Shown piece by piece: positions 12,553 through 21,112 of a stretch of 64,000 bases of DNA; positions within the stretch are counted from its first letter, which is position 1, and each line of letters begins with the position of its first letter. Location of the stretch: NCBI RefSeq assembly GCF_016097555.1, contig NC_054708.1, forward strand, positions 6,150,334-6,214,333, read 5' to 3'. The position numbers were made by a program, and so were the translations under genes. A model generated the notes under the pieces. The model did not search any database and was not told the origin of the DNA. It saw nothing but the letters and a program-made list of their open reading frames with translations. Origin of the DNA: Gigantopelta aegis. Taxonomy: Eukaryota; Mollusca; Gastropoda; Neomphalida; Peltospiridae.

Positions 12553-13469
12553 GGCTTCTCTAAAAATTATAACAGTTAACTGTCAGGGATTGGGTGATCC
12601 AGAAAAAAGAAAGAATGTTCTGAATTATTTGAAGCAAAAGAATATGAATGTATACTGTTTACAAGACACTCACTTTATAAGTGAATTAGAACCTTACATC
12701 CAAGCACAGTGGGGATACAAATGTGTCTTTAGTTCCTTTTCGCGGAATTCACGCGGCGTAGCCATACTTGCTAAATAATAACTTTGAGTACAAATTGCAT
12801 AAAATGAAAACTGATATTTATGGTAACTATATTATACTCGATATAACAATAGAAGGGGAAAGAATAACACTTGTTTATTTATATGGGCTGAATGATTATA
12901 AACCACAATTTTATGAGAATATATTTGACTCTATTGAGGAGTTTGAAAACGAAAAATGTGTTATTTGTGGTGACTTTAATTTAGTCCTTAATCAAAACTT
13001 GGATACCATAAATTACATACACATAAATAACCCGAAGGCAAAAACCGAAATTCTAGAAAATTTTGAAAAATATAGCCTTGTCGATCCATTTCGTGAACTT
13101 AATCCTAATTTAAAGAAATATACTTGGATAAAAAAAAATCCAGTCAAACAAGCTAGATTAGACTTTTTCCTATTATCTGAAAATGTGATGCCACTCGTAA
13201 ATAAAGTCTCGTTTGAAAGTCGCTACAGGTCTGACCATTCAGGTGTAGTCTTACATTTAAACATAAGTCATTTTGAAAAAGGTAAAGGACTATGGAAATT
13301 CAATAACTCACTACTTAAGGATAAAATATATGTTGATTATGTCAAAGAGACTATTAAAAAGATTAAATGTCAATATGCCATTCCAGTATATAACGCAAAA
13401 AACATTGAATCAATTTTGAATGAAAGTATACAATTCACAATTAACGATCAATTATTTTTAGAAGTATTA
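12553..13469 (+). pseudogene. Inner LINE ORF2, APE endonuclease part
   Basis: Encodes KIITVNCQGLGDPEKRKN, CLQDTHFISELEP, VICGDFNLVLNQ and YRSDHSGVVLHL, the conserved blocks of an APE-type endonuclease. A frame break occurs near 12775 (after SRGVAILAK), so two overlapping frames are needed. The domain nicks target DNA to prime reverse transcription. The similarity to the outer LINE copy at 10155 is high throughout. It ends at NDQLFLEVLL, where a TTAA-flanked MITE interrupts the frame. Confidence 0.78.
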
Positions 13470-13473
13470 TTAA

Positions 13474-14298
13474 AGCCGCACACCCTAGTTCCATCCAGCG
13501 AAAATAAATTATAATTTGGTTAATCTACAAACCTGTAACACACTTAGATCACGTTTTTTATCAAATGGAGTGAAAAAGCAGGTTTTATATCGATAAATAC
13601 CATGGGAATCCCCATGTCCCAATTGCTTGAAATAATTTTGAAAGTTAGTATTCTAATGTCACCGGTAGATGTCGCTCGAAGCACAACAATGCCTACGTCA
13701 CGACAAATTTAACAGAGTGCGCACAGACTTCGGGTGCGTTCTTTTCACCTCTCCTGGACATGTTCCAACTGTTCTGTCCTGGTTGTATCCCCTCTCCAGA
13801 TATCGTAAGACTTAGCAAAATTATTCAGAATTATTGGTTTTAAGGGTGTGTAACGTTTTGTATTGAGACACTTACTTGTCTGCACTTTATTGTTACTGAA
13901 AATGTTCACGAACTGTGAAGAAAAATCTCACAAATGAACAACAACAAATCGGATGTTGATTGCGCGAACCGTGCATGAGAAAACAAACCGAACCAAAATG
14001 ATAACGGTCTGTGACATTGAAATGGAAATATCCCGTCTAAAAATAGATTGGACCTTGTCTGCTCAACGGTTTTTTCTCAAATATGCGTTCGTTTTTAAGA
14101 AATAAGAAAAATGCATTTTGTGGTATTACAAAAACCAGGATTACCAGGATTACCAAAAAACACTTCAGGTGAATGGAAATGTATATTCTAAATAATAAAC
14201 GGTAAGTAAAGTGCAATTTTATTTGTGAAAAAATGGGTTTAATAGCGAAAAACAACGCCGTAATGGTTAACAACTAGCCGTAACTAGGGTGTGTCCCT
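13474..14298. mobile_element. TTAA-flanked MITE (piggyBac-like by target site)
   Basis: 825 bp flanked by TTAA at 13470-13473 and 14299-14302. Ends are AGCCGCACACCCTAGTT and, inverted, AGGGACACACCCTAGTT. Removing the element and one TTAA restores the LINE reading LLMEIR exactly, as in the outer LINE copy. A 256-bp relative in the opposite orientation lies at 41603-41858 and shares both ends. No transposase is encoded. TTAA targeting points to the piggyBac superfamily, but that is inference. Confidence 0.82.
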
Positions 14299-14302
14299 TT
14301 AA

Positions 14303-14778
14303 TGGAAATACGGGGAAAAACAATTTCGTATTCAACATTTAAGAAAAAATCGGAAAATATGTTAGAATTAAAACTTAGTGAAGAAATACAGGTGTTAGAA
14401 GAAGATGAAAATAATACAAATTCTGACTTACTAGAAGCAAAAACAAATGAACTAAAAGAAATTCGAAGGAAGAAGTTAAAAGGGAAATTCATTAGATCTA
14501 GAGCAAAATGGATAGAAGAAGGCGAGAAGCCTACTAAATACTTTTGTAATTTAGAATCGAGGACCTACTATAGCAAATTTATTTCCAAAATAGAATTAGA
14601 TAACGGTAACGTAATAACAGAACAAACAAAAATCTTAGAGGAAACTAAAAAATTCTATGAAAACTTATACTCTAAACGAAATCCATCTACTGGCGATAAC
14701 ATCAAAAATATTAATAATATTAATGCAAATAAACTATCAGATGCAGTAGCAGAAGGCTTAGAAGGAGAAACAAAATAT
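14303..14778 (+). pseudogene. Inner LINE ORF2, linker region
   Basis: Frame resumes at MEIRGKTISYSTFKKKSEN and runs through a helical linker with the block RSRAKWIEEGEKPTKYFCNL, which is near-identical to 24900-24945 in the outer LINE and typical of the region before RT in L1/Tx1 LINEs. It ends at TKYSE, exactly at the 6-bp duplication of the Polinton-like element. Confidence 0.78.
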
Positions 14779-14784
14779 AGTGAA
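14779..14784 (+). repeat. Target-site duplication of Polinton-like element, left
   Basis: AGTGAA, repeated at 21107-21112. A six-base duplication is the usual Polinton signature. Confidence 0.85.
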
Positions 14785-15062
14785 AGTAGTAGGGGGACCT
14801 GTATGGGGTCATCGTCCTTGATCTTGATCACGTGACCTTCGTAGGAAACAATGGCCTTTGTATAGGTGGGTGCAGGTGTATGGTCTCGGTAGGAAACAAT
14901 GGCTTTTGTGTAGGAAACAATAAAACAATGGTCTTTGTGTAGGAAACAATGACACAATGTTTTTTGTATAGGAAACAATGGCCTTTGTATAGGTGGGTGC
15001 AGGTGTATGGACTCGATAGGAAACCATGGCTTTTGTGTAGGAAACAATGGCCTTGGTGCAGG
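14785..15062 (+). repeat. Left terminal inverted repeat
   Basis: The outer 60 bases match the reverse complement of 21047-21106 with only a few differences. Further in, the repeat is a set of short units of the type TAGGAAACAATGGCCTTTGT, repeated about seven times and mixed with a GGTGCAGGTGTATGG spacer. Confidence 0.85.
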
Positions 15063-15101
15063 TATGCGTCCTTGGACTGAGCTGGGGGTGCCTCCCTCGG
15101 G

Positions 15102-15110
15102 TATAAAAAG
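15102..15110 (+). promoter_or_regulatory. TATA box, PC4-like gene
   Basis: TATAAAAAG lies 138 bp before the ATG at 15240. It is the first of four TATA boxes in this element, each just before an ORF. Confidence 0.65.
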
Positions 15111-15239
15111 GGTGTTTTTGGCTTCATTGACATTCGCTCGCCGAAAAGTCCACAGACAAGGTCTACGTCTAGTTTCTTTTAGAGGTTGATGATATTCATA
15201 TTTTTGTGTTTTGTTGCGTTTTTTTTATTTTGAAAGAAG

Positions 15240-15809
15240 ATGGCATCGGGACATTCATCAAGTACTACTCAATACCCTGAACAGGGTGAAAGATCGCGAT
15301 GCCAACTAGAAATTGGACAAAATGTATACGTTATGGCCCAACCATGGAAGCAAGAACTTTTGATACATATCCGGAAATTCGACAGTGATAAGGGGAAAAC
15401 ATTCCCCACCAAACGAGGTATCGCACTAAATCTAAAGCAGTGGTTTGAACTGTGTGGATGTAAGAGTCAGATAGACGAAACCATTTCAGCCTTGAAACAA
15501 GGGAAGGATGAAACATTGGTCAGACACCTTGGAGCCAATGTTCATGCTAGTATGGACAAGAACTTTGCTGGGGTGGACCTGCGTCAGTGGTGGTGGTGTG
15601 ATGAAACGAAATCTGTGAAATCTTCGAAGAAAGGAATATTCCTTTCTCTACAACAATGGGAGAAACTGAAAGGCTGTTTCACAGTCATGTGTGATTTTAT
15701 ACCAGAGCTGAACTCAATTGTGCCCTGCGCCATGCAAGACGACCATCAAAACCAGATGGGATTTCTTCAGTGTAACTTCTGCAACCCTAACGAGTGTCAC
15801 CAGTGGTGA
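15240..15809 (+). CDS. Tandem PC4-like DNA-binding protein (Polinton-borne)
   Basis: 189 residues starting MASGHSSSTTQ. Two copies of a PC4/p15-like fold are visible. The first is about residues 20-80 (LEIGQNVYVMAQPWK, then LLIHIRKFD, then GIALNLKQWFEL). The second is about residues 95-150 (LGANVHASMDKNF, then GVDLRQWWW, then GIFLSLQQWEKLKG). Each has the family pattern of beta strands followed by a K-R/K-GI-L-L-QW helix. Cellular PC4 binds single-stranded and melted promoter DNA and aids transcription. By inference this protein acts in expression or replication of the element. A Cys-rich tail (CNFCNPNEC) follows. It is the first ORF in the element, and the shared MASG-SSS start with the next ORF supports the chosen ATG. 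Confidence 0.7.
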   Translation: MASGHSSSTTQYPEQGERSRCQLEIGQNVYVMAQPWKQELLIHIRKFDSDKGKTFPTKRGIALNLKQWFELCGCKSQIDETISALKQGKDETLVRHLGANVHASMDKNFAGVDLRQWWWCDETKSVKSSKKGIFLSLQQWEKLKGCFTVMCDFIPELNSIVPCAMQDDHQNQMGFLQCNFCNPNECHQW

Positions 15810-15848
15810 ACGAGTGTGACAAACATTTTTGGGGGGTGAAATCGAAGG

Positions 15849-15856
15849 TATAAAAG
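15849..15856 (+). promoter_or_regulatory. TATA box, BIR gene
   Basis: TATAAAAG, 122 bp before the ATG at 15971 and 40 bp after the stop of the preceding ORF. Confidence 0.65.
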
Positions 15857-15970
15857 AATGGATTTATAGTTTACACTTCATTTGCTTTATGACTGTGCTA
15901 GAGAGCAGACGTGTTTGCTGATGATTTTGACATTTTTGTATCTTGTTGCACTCTATCTGGAACGAAGACG

Positions 15971-16549
15971 ATGGCATCGGGATATTCGAGCAGTGTTAGC
16001 AGCTGCAGCAGCGACGAAGGCGACGTCTTGATCTGTAAATGTTCAGAAAGACACACGATCAAAAGGGTGACTACCAAACCTGAAGAAAATGACACAGATC
16101 AAACGGACGCTGCACGTGAACCCGGTGAAATTGTGGATGAAGACCCCATGGATATCCGTGAACCCGTCGAAATCGTAAACGAAGAACCCATGGATCAGAC
16201 GGATGCTGCTCGAGAATATAAAACGGATGCTGCTCCCTACGATGATGATGCCTACGACGCCGATGACGAATGGGATGGCCTTTCGAGACATTACTTGTTC
16301 TGTCCTCGACTCGAAATGAGAGGATTCTATACACGAATGCAGACATTTGGGTGGTGGCCCTTACAGTTACGCCAGAAACCGAGGGAGCTCGCCAAGGCCG
16401 GTTTCTTCTACACGGGAGACCATGATGCCGTTGTCTGTTACTGCTGTGGACTACGTGCCTACCGATGGCCGAGAATGGACGATCCAGTGATGGAACATTA
16501 CAAACTGTCCCCGAGATGTCCCTATGTGAATAACGTGTTCAGACATTAA
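15971..16549 (+). CDS. Single-BIR inhibitor-of-apoptosis-like protein (Polinton-borne)
   Basis: 192 residues from ATG at 15971. The upstream in-frame ATG at 15911 is less likely, because the 15971 start gives MASGYSSS, nearly the same as the preceding gene's start. Residues 35-100 are acidic with a duplicated segment (REPGEIVDEDPMD, REPVEIVNEEPMD). One BIR domain fills about residues 112-188. It starts RLEMRGFYTRM and has the zinc ligands in CYCCGL, EHYKLSPRC and the usual Trp and Asp between. No RING or CARD is present. BIR proteins bind and block caspases, and a role in keeping host cells alive is inference. A polyadenylation signal AATAAA follows at 16588-16593. Confidence 0.82.
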   Translation: MASGYSSSVSSCSSDEGDVLICKCSERHTIKRVTTKPEENDTDQTDAAREPGEIVDEDPMDIREPVEIVNEEPMDQTDAAREYKTDAAPYDDDAYDADDEWDGLSRHYLFCPRLEMRGFYTRMQTFGWWPLQLRQKPRELAKAGFFYTGDHDAVVCYCCGLRAYRWPRMDDPVMEHYKLSPRCPYVNNVFRH

Positions 16550-16639
16550 ACACGTATTGCATGGGTGTGATACTTTTCGTTTTGTAAAATAAACTCGTGA
16601 ATAACACGTTTTTTGTTTGTTATTAATTTAATAAGGGTG

Positions 16640-16765
16640 ACCCTGTGTGTGTGTGTGTGTGTGTATGTGTGTGGACCTGTGACCCTGAGTATGGCCCTGA
16701 GTGGCCCTGAGTGTGGCCCTGTGTGAGGCCCTGAGTGTGGTCCCGAGAGTGGCCCTGAGCCGTGC
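16640..16765. repeat. GT run and GTGGCCCTGAGT minisatellite
   Basis: A GT run at about 16645-16672 is followed by six or seven imperfect copies of a 10-12 base GTGGCCCTGAG unit, between the BIR gene and the next TATA box. Confidence 0.8.
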
Positions 16766-16849
16766 ACGAGCTATGCTTTGGGATGGGGGATGGGTCATAC
16801 GTATCACACAAAATTTAATCTTTGTGTGCATGCGCGAAATTGTAGAGAG

Positions 16850-16859
16850 TATAAATAAA
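16850..16859 (+). promoter_or_regulatory. TATA box, small ORF
   Basis: TATAAATAAA, 60 bp before the ATG at 16910. Confidence 0.6.
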
Positions 16860-16909
16860 AGGGTAATGGGTAACATCGTCATTTGAGGTAGAACCTTCAG
16901 AGAAGTAAC

Positions 16910-17152
16910 ATGTCAGACCAGTACAAGTTGTACGTTCCTGACGTGGACAAGTGGACCCGTTTCTACAAGTTGCAAGCAGAAGGCAAACTTCAGCCTCACT
17001 TCGAAATTCAACGTGGTGGAAACAGTCAGATCATGTACAGTGTAGATCGATGTCTAGAACTCTACGACCCTACGTGGAAGAAAGAAAAAGAGGAACAGAA
17101 GAAGCCCCCGGCACCCAAAGTCGCATGGTATCCCCAACGCAGCAGGTGGTAG
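16910..17152 (+). CDS. Small unknown protein (Polinton-borne)
   Basis: 80 residues starting MSDQYKLYVPDVDKWTRFY. The first 50 residues look globular (aromatic-rich, DKWTRFYKLQAEG, then QIMYSVDRCLELYDP). The tail is lysine/glutamate/proline-rich and ends with basic residues. I do not recognise the family. It lies between the BIR and ATPase genes on the same strand, with its own TATA box, so it is probably a real gene. Small basic or structural proteins are common in such elements, but no role can be assigned. Confidence 0.55.
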   Translation: MSDQYKLYVPDVDKWTRFYKLQAEGKLQPHFEIQRGGNSQIMYSVDRCLELYDPTWKKEKEEQKKPPAPKVAWYPQRSRW

Positions 17153-17256
17153 AGCAATCCAAGGCCGAGCAGAAACGGAAACGTGAAGAAAGCGGCGTGG
17201 AACAGAAACGACCAGAGCAGAATGGGCAAAAACGGCACAAGCATTTGTGAGAAGAC

Positions 17257-17264
17257 TATAAAAG
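17257..17264 (+). promoter_or_regulatory. TATA box, ATPase gene
   Basis: TATAAAAG, 65 bp before the ATG at 17322. Confidence 0.65.
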
Positions 17265-17321
17265 GGGGCATGGCAGTTTCAACATCATCAGTTCACGTCG
17301 AACACTTCAATAGTCAACATC

Positions 17322-19037
17322 ATGAATCAGAATTGGTTTATTCCGGAACATGTCATGAACAAAAGATCGTGTCCCGTATGTCCAAAGACTTTTTCAAAAC
17401 CATCAAATATGCTACGTCATTGGAAGACCTTCCATTCAGCTCAACTCCAGGCTCCTGTGGCTCCTATGGCTCCTATGGTTCCTGCTCCTCTGGCTCCTAT
17501 AGCTCCTGATCCGGCTCCTCTGGCTCCTATAGCTCTGGCTCCTATAGCTCCTGCTCCGGCTCCTATGGCTCCTATAGCTCATCTGGCTCCTATAGCTCCT
17601 CTGGCTCCTGCTCCTCTGGCTCCTATAGCTCCTGCTCCTATGGCTCCTATAGCTCATATAGCTCCTGCTCCGGCTTCTAGGGCTCCTATAGCTCCTCTGG
17701 CACCTATAGCTCCTCTGGCTCCTATAGCTCCTGCTTATCTGGCTCCTATAGCTCCTGCTCCGCTGCAGCAGCAGCCCCTAAGATTATTACATCTGTTCAC
17801 CATGATCGTGTCGGGACCCACGTCGTGTGGAAAGACATTTTTGTTGTACAAACTGCTAAGGGATGGTAAAATCCACCCGCCTCCTCAGCGCATCAAACGA
17901 TGGCAACCCCTCTATGATACGATCAAAATGGTTGCTCGAGTGAAATTTGCTCAAGGTATACCTGAGAATTTGGAAAAGGGTCGTTATTTGGATCCAGGAG
18001 TCAAAAATCTCATCGTGTTGAACGACCTGATGTCTACAGCTGGAAAAGACCCTCGCATCACCGATCTGTTCACGGAAGGAAGTCACCACAGAAACCTCTC
18101 TGTGATTGCCATCAACCAGAACCTCTATAACAGCAAGGACCCGACACAAAGAAGAAACTGTTATTACCTGGCACTGTTCAGCAACCCCATCGACAAGCAG
18201 CAAGTCCTAACTTTGGCACAGCAGATGTATCCTGGAAATACTCGTCATTTCATGCAGCGGTTTGAGGAAGCTACCCATAGGCCCTACGGACATCTCTTGG
18301 TGGACTTAAAACCGACCACGCCCGAACATTGGCGCCTTCGACCTAATGGTTTAGAGACGGGGCCGTCCGGATGGTATATAAGCACGAGCGTAACGGCGAA
18401 TGTCTCAGAAGAGTTTCAACCACCGTCGGAGAAGGAGCTCTACGAGCAAATTATGCAAAGAAACGCATTCAAGAGAAAACTACCAGGCATACCCGCCTAC
18501 GAAAGTGACGACGAAGAAGAAAAAGATGAGGTAGAGCCCTATCTGAAAAAGGTCAAGAGGATGCAACCTTGCGATACGTGTGGTCTGGTCTTTAAAGACG
18601 GGAGTGACTTGCAGCGACACGTGAAAACGTGCGGGGAGGGAAATGAAGAGCCGTCGTCCGATCTGGAAAACGAAGGCGTACGTCTGATGATCGAGCGTGA
18701 ATTCGACATTAATCGTGACTATTTCGAAAGCAAGAGGAAACGCTACGAAGAAAAAAACATGTCCCAAGATGCCATCGAAAGAAACATGAAGACATTGCAA
18801 TGGAAGTTATTTAAAGACACGTACTCTCGCCTTCTGACGTATATGCATTACTTTGACAAATGCCCCAACACGAGAAAAATTCTACAGTTTGTGAATCCAG
18901 ACAGAGATCTCAGACCACAGATTCGTTCTAAATTAAATCAGTATCGTTCATGGATTGGCGAATATTTGGACGAACTAGACGATGACGATACCGATGATGA
19001 TGATACTGATGATGAGCACGAAGATGAAGAGAAATGA
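17322..19037 (+). CDS. Packaging-type ATPase with zinc fingers (Polinton-borne)
   Basis: 571 residues. In order: a C2H2 finger at about residues 18-40 (CPVCPKTFSKPSNMLRHWKTFH); an Ala/Pro/Ile-rich repeat at about 45-155 (APIAPAP units); then an FtsK/HerA-type ATPase domain at about 160-350. The ATPase has Walker A GPTSCGKT, a Walker B-like LIVLNDLM and the block GSHHRNLSVIAINQNL, which is typical of Polinton and A32-like genome-packaging ATPases. A second zinc finger of C2H2/C2HC type follows at about 425 (CDTCGLVFKDGSDLQRHVKTC). The C-terminal region is charged and ends in an acidic Asp-rich tail. The family pumps DNA into capsids. The two fused fingers and the proline repeat make it longer than the roughly 250-residue core domain. 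It is open along its whole length here. Confidence 0.8.
   Translation: MNQNWFIPEHVMNKRSCPVCPKTFSKPSNMLRHWKTFHSAQLQAPVAPMAPMVPAPLAPIAPDPAPLAPIALAPIAPAPAPMAPIAHLAPIAPLAPAPLAPIAPAPMAPIAHIAPAPASRAPIAPLAPIAPLAPIAPAYLAPIAPAPLQQQPLRLLHLFTMIVSGPTSCGKTFLLYKLLRDGKIHPPPQRIKRWQPLYDTIKMVARVKFAQGIPENLEKGRYLDPGVKNLIVLNDLMSTAGKDPRITDLFTEGSHHRNLSVIAINQNLYNSKDPTQRRNCYYLALFSNPIDKQQVLTLAQQMYPGNTRHFMQRFEEATHRPYGHLLVDLKPTTPEHWRLRPNGLETGPSGWYISTSVTANVSEEFQPPSEKELYEQIMQRNAFKRKLPGIPAYESDDEEEKDEVEPYLKKVKRMQPCDTCGLVFKDGSDLQRHVKTCGEGNEEPSSDLENEGVRLMIEREFDINRDYFESKRKRYEEKNMSQDAIERNMKTLQWKLFKDTYSRLLTYMHYFDKCPNTRKILQFVNPDRDLRPQIRSKLNQYRSWIGEYLDELDDDDTDDDDTDDEHEDEEK
17436..17765 (+). repeat. GGCTCCTATAGCTCCT coding minisatellite
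   Basis: Imperfect 6-15 base units (GGCTCCTATAGCTCC) encode the Ala-Pro-Ile/Leu/Met repeat of the ATPase ORF. The reverse strand gives a Ser/Arg/Tyr-rich shadow frame. Confidence 0.85.
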
Positions 19038-19194
19038 ACACTCATATTATTCACATGTCGCCCTTAAGGCCTCTCGATGTAACCCAATGTGTGTCCATTG
19101 CATGTGTAGTTGTCTCTAGAGAGACCAGCGATTGTACTTTAGAAATTAAAAAAAATTAAAAACCAAACCATTGCGTTTGTTTTTTTTGTTTTTT

Positions 19195-19355
19195 ACTCTA
19201 TGACTAGATTTGTGATTGGATATTTCTACCGCTACTTTATAGTAGCAAGAGTTGTGTATACAGGACATCACATACCACTGCCTTTCATATACCAGACATA
19301 ATGCACTGGTTGGCTATAGCCTATTTGGCCATCGATGGGGATCGATCCTAGATCG
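19195..19355 (-). repeat. SINE-1 fragment, copy 1 of local pair
   Basis: Contains a diverged ACATACCACGGCCTTTGATA block and a decayed B-box (GGGATCGATCCTAGA), read in reverse orientation. Confidence 0.65.
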
Positions 19356-19523
19356 ATCACGTATTTACCCATTTGGTAATTAAAAAGCCATGTACGAAGG
19401 CTAGTACTCTAGAGAAATTTTCTGTTTAAAAATGCAGCTATTTCCCTTTGGTTAACACGTACTACTTGTTAAACCCATGGCGGCGCGCGTGTCGCCGACT
19501 TACACAATGGATTAATCACGTGT

Positions 19524-19673
<150 letters not shown>

Positions 19674-19689
19674 AACTATTGCGGGGTTT

Positions 19690-19815
19690 TTTTATTTACT
19701 CTATAACTAGATTTGTGATTTAATATTTCTGCCGCTACTTTATAGTAGCAAGAGTTGTGTGTACAGGACAGCACATACCACGGCCTTTGATATACCAGAC
19801 ATAATACACTGGTTG
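19690..19815 (-). repeat. SINE-1 fragment, copy 2 of local pair
   Basis: Close repeat of 19195-19320 on the other side of the CT run, suggesting a local duplication. Confidence 0.65.
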
Positions 19816-20014
19816 TTTATAAAGGCTTGTAGTGTTTAAAATGCAGTTAAAAGAGCATAGGGTAGGTTGGAGCGTTGAGTTGCAGTCACGCGTTCTTTGT
19901 TCATAGGAATGGGCTTGAGTGTTTCACACACACGCACGCACGCACGCACGCACAAAAAGTTTGTATTTAATTATGAAATACTGGCCCCATAAGGGGTATG
20001 AGATTGTGTATATA

Positions 20015-20150
20015 AAAGATCTCTTGCTACTTATGGTAAAAATGTAGCGGGTTTCCTCTCTAAAACTGTCAAAATTATGTTTTTCATCCAATAACCGATG
20101 ATTCATAAATCAATGTCCTCTAGTGATGTCGCTAAACACAAACAAACTTT
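20015..20150 (+). repeat. SINE-1 3' part
   Basis: Contains AATGTAGCGGGTTTCCTCTC, a diverged ATCAATGTCCTCTAGTGATG and the AAACAAACTTT tail. Confidence 0.7.
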
Positions 20151-20820
20151 GACGGTCAGTGTGCATACCATAACAAATTTATTCTGCTACTTGAGACGGG
20201 CACGCGTCGGTATGTCTTTTGCAGTTCACCTGGTTTCATAAACACTGAGAGGCGTAATAAAATGTCTTTGGATGAGGTCCGACAGTTGTAAAATGGCTAT
20301 CAATAAAGATTTACAGACTGAATAGAAAGTTCTTGATCGTTCATTCTTTGTACTCCTCTATTATTAAACGAATGAATGAATGGCTGAATGACGGCAACAA
20401 AGAAAACGTCGACAATGTGCTAAAGAAATACAAATGAATGAAAATCATCACACACGCATTTTGTCTGGCGAAATGAAAGCCTCACTTTAAACCAAACAGT
20501 CAGCAAACAGTTACAGTCCTTCCCCACGAGAAATCTTTTAACGGCTATTATTTTGGGTTTCTAGAATAAAACACTGTGAAAAAACATCCACGTGTATGTC
20601 CACTGTGAATACAAAAAACATCAACACAATAGACGTTATACAATGAAGCCAAAACCAACATCAACGTCACTTACACCTGGCCTGTACATTAAAATTGTTA
20701 TTATTAATTGTTGTTGTTGTTAATGGTGCTGTATGTTTCTTTGCTTTTATTTGTTTTGCTGACACCAGTTTGTTTGGTAATATGCAATAAATTGAATTGA
20801 ATTCATCATGATCACACACC

Positions 20821-21106
20821 TACATAGAGGCCATTGTCTCTTACCATGATCGCATATCTTTCCAAGGCCATTGTCTCCTACACAAAGACCACACACCTGT
20901 ACCAACCTAAACAGAGGCCATTGTCTCCTATACAAAGGCCATTGTGCCATTGTCTCCTACACAAAGGTCATTGTTTCCTACCCAGGTCACACACCTGTAT
21001 CAATCTATACAAAGGCCATTGTTTCCTACACAAAGGCCATTGTTTCCTACCAAGGTCACGTGATCAAGGTCAAGGACGATGACCCCATACAGGCCCCCCT
21101 ACTACT
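20821..21106 (-). repeat. Right terminal inverted repeat
   Basis: Reverse complement of the left end. The outer 60 bases are almost identical, then come repeated CACAAAGGCCATTGTTTCCTA units with small differences in number and order. Confidence 0.85.
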
Positions 21107-21112
21107 AGTGAA
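21107..21112 (+). repeat. Target-site duplication of Polinton-like element, right
   Basis: AGTGAA, identical to 14779-14784. Joining the flanks at one copy restores the LINE reading KYSEALECL, matching KYSEVLAFL in the outer LINE. Confidence 0.85.

Noticed and set aside
14655-15133. Open frames across the left end repeat of the Polinton-like element
   Set aside because: They read through short tandem subrepeats (His/Leu/Pro-rich) and cross an insertion boundary, so they are not genes.
17436-17657. Ser/Arg/Tyr-rich minus-strand frame over the Ala-Pro repeat
   Set aside because: It is a shadow of the coding minisatellite in the ATPase ORF.
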